A stretch of DNA of 9,647 nucleotides. It comes from an uncultured Rhodospirillaceae bacterium (GTDB taxonomy: Bacteria; Pseudomonadota; Alphaproteobacteria; Rhodospirillales; UBA2165). The stretch spans positions 1-9,647 of the forward strand of contig CAJWIB010000075.1 in assembly GCA_913041095.1 (NCBI GenBank). Reading direction: 5' to 3'. The position numbers were made by a program, and so were the translations under genes. The notes below the pieces were generated by a model. The model was not told where the DNA came from and made no database searches. It saw only the letters and a program-made list of their open reading frames with translations. Below, piece after piece: positions 7,018 through 9,647 of this stretch; position 1 is the first letter of the stretch, and each line of letters opens with the position of its first letter.

Positions 7018-7650
7018 TCAACGTCCAACCCGGCGAACGGTCCGGCCTTCTTCCTCTAGGTCTTCTTCGATGTGTTCGTTGTAGCGTTTTTCTTCGGCGT
7101 TTCGGTCGGTACCGGTATGATCAGCATACATGTGACCGACCGGCGGAAAAACATCGTCGGTGACTTGAACATCCGGGTTCCAAATATCTGCCCGGATCAA
7201 AGCCTTACCGCAATGCAGGAAAGCCTCTTTAACATTCACGACGATGGCCGAGCTCGGTGATTTGCCGTTCAGGGCGAGTGGTTCTAATATATCAGGGTCT
7301 TGAGTAATGTTGGCCTGGCCACGAATTCTTAACGTCACGTCCATACCCGGCACCAGGAACAGGATGCCAATAGTGGGGTCGCGCAGAATATTTTCCAATG
7401 AATCGACGCGTGAATTTCCTTTGCGGTCAGGGATAATCAGCGTGTTGTCATCTGCCACCTGAACAAATCCTGGATCATCGCCACGGGGTGAGACATCTCC
7501 ATCTGTGCCAAGCAACAGCAGCGGCGAATGTGCGATGAAATTGCGGCAATGCTTATCCAGGGAGTAAATTGTTTTTTCCACCGGTGGACCTTTCGGCGCG
7601 GAATAGATCCGGCGTAATTCATCTACAGTTTTAACGTCAAATTCAGCCAT
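7018..7650 (-). CDS. Pyridoxamine 5'-phosphate oxidase-family FMN-binding protein (MSMEG_1061-like)
   Basis: The 210-residue protein belongs to the split-beta-barrel flavoprotein superfamily and resembles the MSMEG_1061-type FMN-dependent PPOX subgroup; these are usually homodimeric flavin or F420-type oxidoreductases. Seen: GTDGDVSPRGDDPGFVQV (48-65), the binding-type block IIPDRKGNSRVDSLENIL (72-89), then DPTIGILFLVPG, a strand with TLRIRGQA and the subgroup marker FLHCGKALIRADIW (144-157). The last 30 residues are strongly charged (EEKRYNEHIEEDLEEE). The start ATG 7650 has a good ribosome site (GAGGGA, eight bases upstream), which overlaps the TGA stop of the upstream RidA-like gene, so the two are probably translationally coupled. 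No lost or truncated part was noted. The physiological substrate cannot be deduced, and true pyridoxamine phosphate oxidase (PdxH) activity is unlikely given the different motifs. Confidence 0.88.
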   Translation of the reverse strand: MAEFDVKTVDELRRIYSAPKGPPVEKTIYSLDKHCRNFIAHSPLLLLGTDGDVSPRGDDPGFVQVADDNTLIIPDRKGNSRVDSLENILRDPTIGILFLVPGMDVTLRIRGQANITQDPDILEPLALNGKSPSSAIVVNVKEAFLHCGKALIRADIWNPDVQVTDDVFPPVGHMYADHTGTDRNAEEKRYNEHIEEDLEEEGRTVRRVGR

Positions 7651-7661
7651 TATTTATTCCC

Positions 7662-8072
7662 TCAGTTAATACCCGTATCTCGATCGCCAGCATAGACCAG
7701 CATTTCAATTTCAATTAAAGCGGCGGCCGCCATCAGTGCGGTACATACAGTAGAGCGTGCCGGCGGCAGTATGCCGCCAAAGAACGCCGCATAAGCTTTG
7801 TTAAAACCCATAAAATCATCGGTAGAGGTAAGCCAGACCGTGGCCTTGACAACATCGGTTTTACTACGCCCAATCTCACGCAATGTGGCATCGATATTTG
7901 CCAATGTCCGCGCCGTCTGCTCTTCGATGCCGTCACCTTCAATTTGATTTTCAGCGTTCATCGCCAATTGGCCGGATAGAAAAATAAAATCACCCGCTTG
8001 CACAGCGCCCGATAGCGGAAGGCCGGTGCCGTCAGGTCGTTTTTTGGGACCGATAAGATGATTGAGTGGCAT
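7662..8072 (-). CDS. RidA/YER057c/UK114 family protein (enamine/imine deaminase-like)
   Basis: RidA proteins are small trimers that hydrolyse reactive enamine or imine intermediates formed by PLP enzymes; several subgroups lack this activity and have other roles. The 136-residue product shows the normal fold: GDFIFLSGQLAMN (27-39), EQTARTLANIDATLREIG (51-68), VVKATVWLTSTDDFMGFNKAY, then PPARSTV with R106, corresponding to the carboxylate-binding arginine (R105 in E. coli RidA), and IEIEMLVYAG with the conserved glutamates E121/E123. The key arginine is thus present, in line with deaminase-capable members. The length of 136 is slightly above the usual 125-130. ATG 8072 has a strong AGGAG site seven bases upstream. 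It is the promoter-proximal gene of the operon with the PPOX and MOSC genes. A subgroup other than archetypal RidA is possible, so no symbol is given. Confidence 0.9.
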   Translation of the reverse strand: MPLNHLIGPKKRPDGTGLPLSGAVQAGDFIFLSGQLAMNAENQIEGDGIEEQTARTLANIDATLREIGRSKTDVVKATVWLTSTDDFMGFNKAYAAFFGGILPPARSTVCTALMAAAALIEIEMLVYAGDRDTGIN

Positions 8073-8100
8073 GGTTTAACTCCTGGTGATGTGTTTGATG

Positions 8101-8129
8101 ATAATCAGCAAACGGGCGCCTAAAATCAA
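8101..8129 (-). promoter_or_regulatory. Candidate promoter of the RidA-PPOX-MOSC operon
   Basis: On the minus strand TTGATT (8129-8124, 4 of 6 to the -35 consensus) and GATTAT (8106-8101, 4 of 6 to the -10) are separated by exactly 17 bases. They lie about 30 bases before the RidA-like ATG. The position is right for this operon, but both boxes are imperfect. Confidence 0.35.
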
Positions 8130-8200
8130 TAACTAAAAACAATTTTGAAGATTAGCCATCATTTGCGCTGCCCGATTGTACTCGCTGGATTTTAATTATG

Positions 8201-8228
8201 TTGCCTCAAAATTTGCTTGGCCTAAGAT
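8201..8228 (+). promoter_or_regulatory. Candidate promoter of the URO-D-like gene
   Basis: TTGCCT (8201-8206) and TAAGAT (8223-8228) with a 16-base spacer resemble a sigma-70 promoter (4 of 6 matches each). They lie about 50 bases before the coding start, in the 205-base region shared with the divergent RidA-like operon. No clear operator palindrome was seen between the two candidate promoters. Confidence 0.3.
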
Positions 8229-8263
8229 AACTGGCAGATGAATTCACCAGCTGGTGGACATCT

Positions 8264-8274
8264 AAGGGGAGGGA
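8264..8274 (+). promoter_or_regulatory. Strong ribosome binding site deciding the URO-D-like start
   Basis: AAGGGGAGGGA is an extended Shine-Dalgarno sequence. Its GGAG core (8268-8271) is six bases before ATG 8278 but only three before the in-frame TTG 8275. The spacing favours ATG 8278 as the start. Confidence 0.7.
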
Positions 8275-8277
8275 TTG

Positions 8278-9540
8278 ATGGACGGACAACAGAAATCTGG
8301 TGAAGCGCTTTTGGCAGAACGAAAAAAGCGTATCTATGACACGGTGGCGCTACGGGAGCCCGACCGGGTGCCCTCAATGCTACATTCTACATTTTGGGCG
8401 GCCACCCAAGCCGGTATGACCTGTGAACAGGCAATGCGCGACTACAAAGGTCTGTCTGATGCGATGCGGAAAGCGATCCTGGATTTGCAACCCGATGCCT
8501 ATGTGCCTTGTCATTTGATGCTGTCACTGGCCCCAACCATGGAAATTCTTGATTACAAACAATTGGAATGGCCAGGTCATGGTGATCTCAGTCCCGATGT
8601 GACGTTTCAGTATATCGACCGGGAATATATGAAGGCCGACGAATATGATGATTTTATCACTGATCCGACCGGATTTTATTTGCGCCAATATTTGCCACGC
8701 TTGGCCGGCGAACTGGAGCCCCTAGCCAATCTACCCGAGTTTCCGTCAATTTATTTTACCCGGGTTATGCATGCGCTGGCCTTCATGGCCGATCCGGAAA
8801 TCCGCAAGGCGCTCGAAACCATGATCAAGGCCGGTGAAGAAATGCAAAAAATGATGGGTGAGGCGGTCTCTTTTATCGCCGAGATGGAAGAGCTGGGCTA
8901 TCCGCTTGCCAATGTTGCGAGTGGTCACGCGCCGTTCGATGTGGTGTCCGATTATTTGCGCGGCTCCAAAGGCGGCATGCTCGATATGTTCCGTCACGAA
9001 GAGCGTGTGTTGAAAACCCTGGATATCCTGACCGAATATATTCCCCGGACCATGATGAAAACTGCTAGTCGACTTCCAGGTAAGATCGTTTTTATCCCTT
9101 TGCACTGGGGGTTGGACGGTTTTATGTCGCCCGATCAGTTCGACAAGTTTTTCTGGCCGTCGCTTCGTCAGGTGATCGTGGTATTGATTGAAAACGATCT
9201 TATTCCCTGCGTTTTATGGGAAGGCGATTGTGAAACCCGGCTTGAAACCATTGCTGATGTGCCAGCAGGTAAATGTATTTACTGGTTTGAACGCACCGAT
9301 GTCTTTAAAGCCAAAGAAGTGCTGGGTGATACTGTCTGCATCCGTGGTGCCGTGCCGGCATCGATGTTGAATACCGCCACGCCTGATGATGTCAAGGAGT
9401 TCTGCAAAAAGCTTATTGATGTGGTTGGTAAAGGCGGTGGCTTTATTATGGATTGCGGTATTGGTGTCCCGGATGAAGCAAAATACGAAAACGTCAAAAT
9501 GATGTTCGACTTCACCAGGGAATACGGTGTTTACAGCTGA
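8278..9540 (+). CDS. Uroporphyrinogen decarboxylase (URO-D) family protein, non-HemE type
   Basis: The 420-residue protein is a TIM-barrel member of the URO-D/MtaA superfamily, which holds HemE (uroporphyrinogen III decarboxylase) and cobalamin- or corrinoid-linked methyltransferases. Seen: an opening RIYDTVALREPDRVPSM (18-34), related to the family's N-terminal REPDRVP box, IPLHWGLDGFMSPDQFDKFF (273-292), W314-E-G-D-C318-ETRLE, KAKEVLGDTVCIRGAVPASML (345-363) and GGGFIMDCGIGVPDEAKYENVKMM (387-409 region). The barrel end thus resembles the CGxxxxTPxENxxAM closure of MtaA/MtbA. The zinc motif H-x-C of those methyltransferases is replaced by E-G-D-C, though C318 and C393 remain as possible ligands. 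HemE signature motifs are not seen and the protein is longer than HemE (about 350), so haem synthesis is unlikely. No corrinoid protein or partner methyltransferase is in the window. It stands divergent to the RidA-PPOX-MOSC operon. Confidence 0.85.
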   Translation: MDGQQKSGEALLAERKKRIYDTVALREPDRVPSMLHSTFWAATQAGMTCEQAMRDYKGLSDAMRKAILDLQPDAYVPCHLMLSLAPTMEILDYKQLEWPGHGDLSPDVTFQYIDREYMKADEYDDFITDPTGFYLRQYLPRLAGELEPLANLPEFPSIYFTRVMHALAFMADPEIRKALETMIKAGEEMQKMMGEAVSFIAEMEELGYPLANVASGHAPFDVVSDYLRGSKGGMLDMFRHEERVLKTLDILTEYIPRTMMKTASRLPGKIVFIPLHWGLDGFMSPDQFDKFFWPSLRQVIVVLIENDLIPCVLWEGDCETRLETIADVPAGKCIYWFERTDVFKAKEVLGDTVCIRGAVPASMLNTATPDDVKEFCKKLIDVVGKGGGFIMDCGIGVPDEAKYENVKMMFDFTREYGVYS

Positions 9541-9568
9541 CGGCCGGGTTTGCAATAAACCAAAGCCA

Positions 9569-9596
9569 TTGTGCTAAAGTCTGCTTTGTCTAGAAT
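9569..9596 (+). promoter_or_regulatory. Possible promoter near the right edge
   Basis: TAGAAT (9591-9596, 5 of 6 to the -10 consensus) has a poor -35 candidate TTGTGC (9569-9574) sixteen bases upstream. The window ends in TAGGAAG, which could be a ribosome site for a gene starting just beyond. The remaining bases after 9540 hold no recognisable gene. The small GGTTT/AAACC stem at 9547-9560 is too weak to call a terminator. Confidence 0.2.
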
Positions 9597-9647
9597 AGCT
9601 GGCAATAAGCTCGCCAATAAAGAATATTGTGTACAAGCCGTAGGAAG

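Noticed and set aside
1..9647. CRISPR array, tRNA, rRNA, riboswitch or intact insertion sequence
   Set aside because: I saw no regularly spaced direct repeats, no tRNA or rRNA-like sequence and no transposase frame on either strand.

Overview
The window looks like chromosomal DNA of an alphaproteobacterium. The evidence is the clpS-clpA pair, a D-Ala-D-Ala carboxypeptidase carrying a C-terminal SPOR domain, the style of the cyclase remnant and a moderate base composition. Assignment below class level is not possible from the sequence alone. All calls are by eye; no database was searched.

Layout. Bases 1-353 are AT-rich, with no convincing gene. A penicillin-binding-protein-type carboxypeptidase follows on the minus strand (354-1523), with a possible 65-codon ORF overlapping its start by ATGA. 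Diverging from it is an unrecognised lipoprotein (1797-2525, plus). After a gap holding a long AT-rich palindrome comes clpS-clpA (2711-5445, plus), the N-degron adaptor and its AAA+ unfoldase. A perfect 14-bp inverted repeat lies just past clpA.

Bases 5505-6422 are a gene graveyard on the minus strand. They hold a class III adenylate/guanylate cyclase broken by about six frameshifts and two stop codons, joined at its upstream end to a fragment of a DUF427-type protein. The natural cyclase C-terminus and stop survive, so the gene once converged on clpA with the palindrome between them.

The right part has a compact minus-strand operon in the order RidA-like protein, PPOX-type flavoprotein, MOSC protein (8072 down to 6535), with gaps of 11 and 6 bases. 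Across a 205-base divergent promoter region stands a uroporphyrinogen-decarboxylase-family protein (8278-9540, plus). The last 107 bases hold no recognisable gene.

How the genes fit together: clpS and clpA form one functional unit for proteolysis; their ClpP partner is not in this window. The carboxypeptidase trims peptidoglycan. The RidA/PPOX/MOSC operon and the divergent URO-D-like gene may form an uncharacterised small-molecule metabolism or detoxification group, but only gene order supports this. I found no clear new defence or mobile system. The most informative unusual features are the decayed cyclase/DUF427 scar, the two palindromes, the orphan lipoprotein and the atypical URO-D protein.
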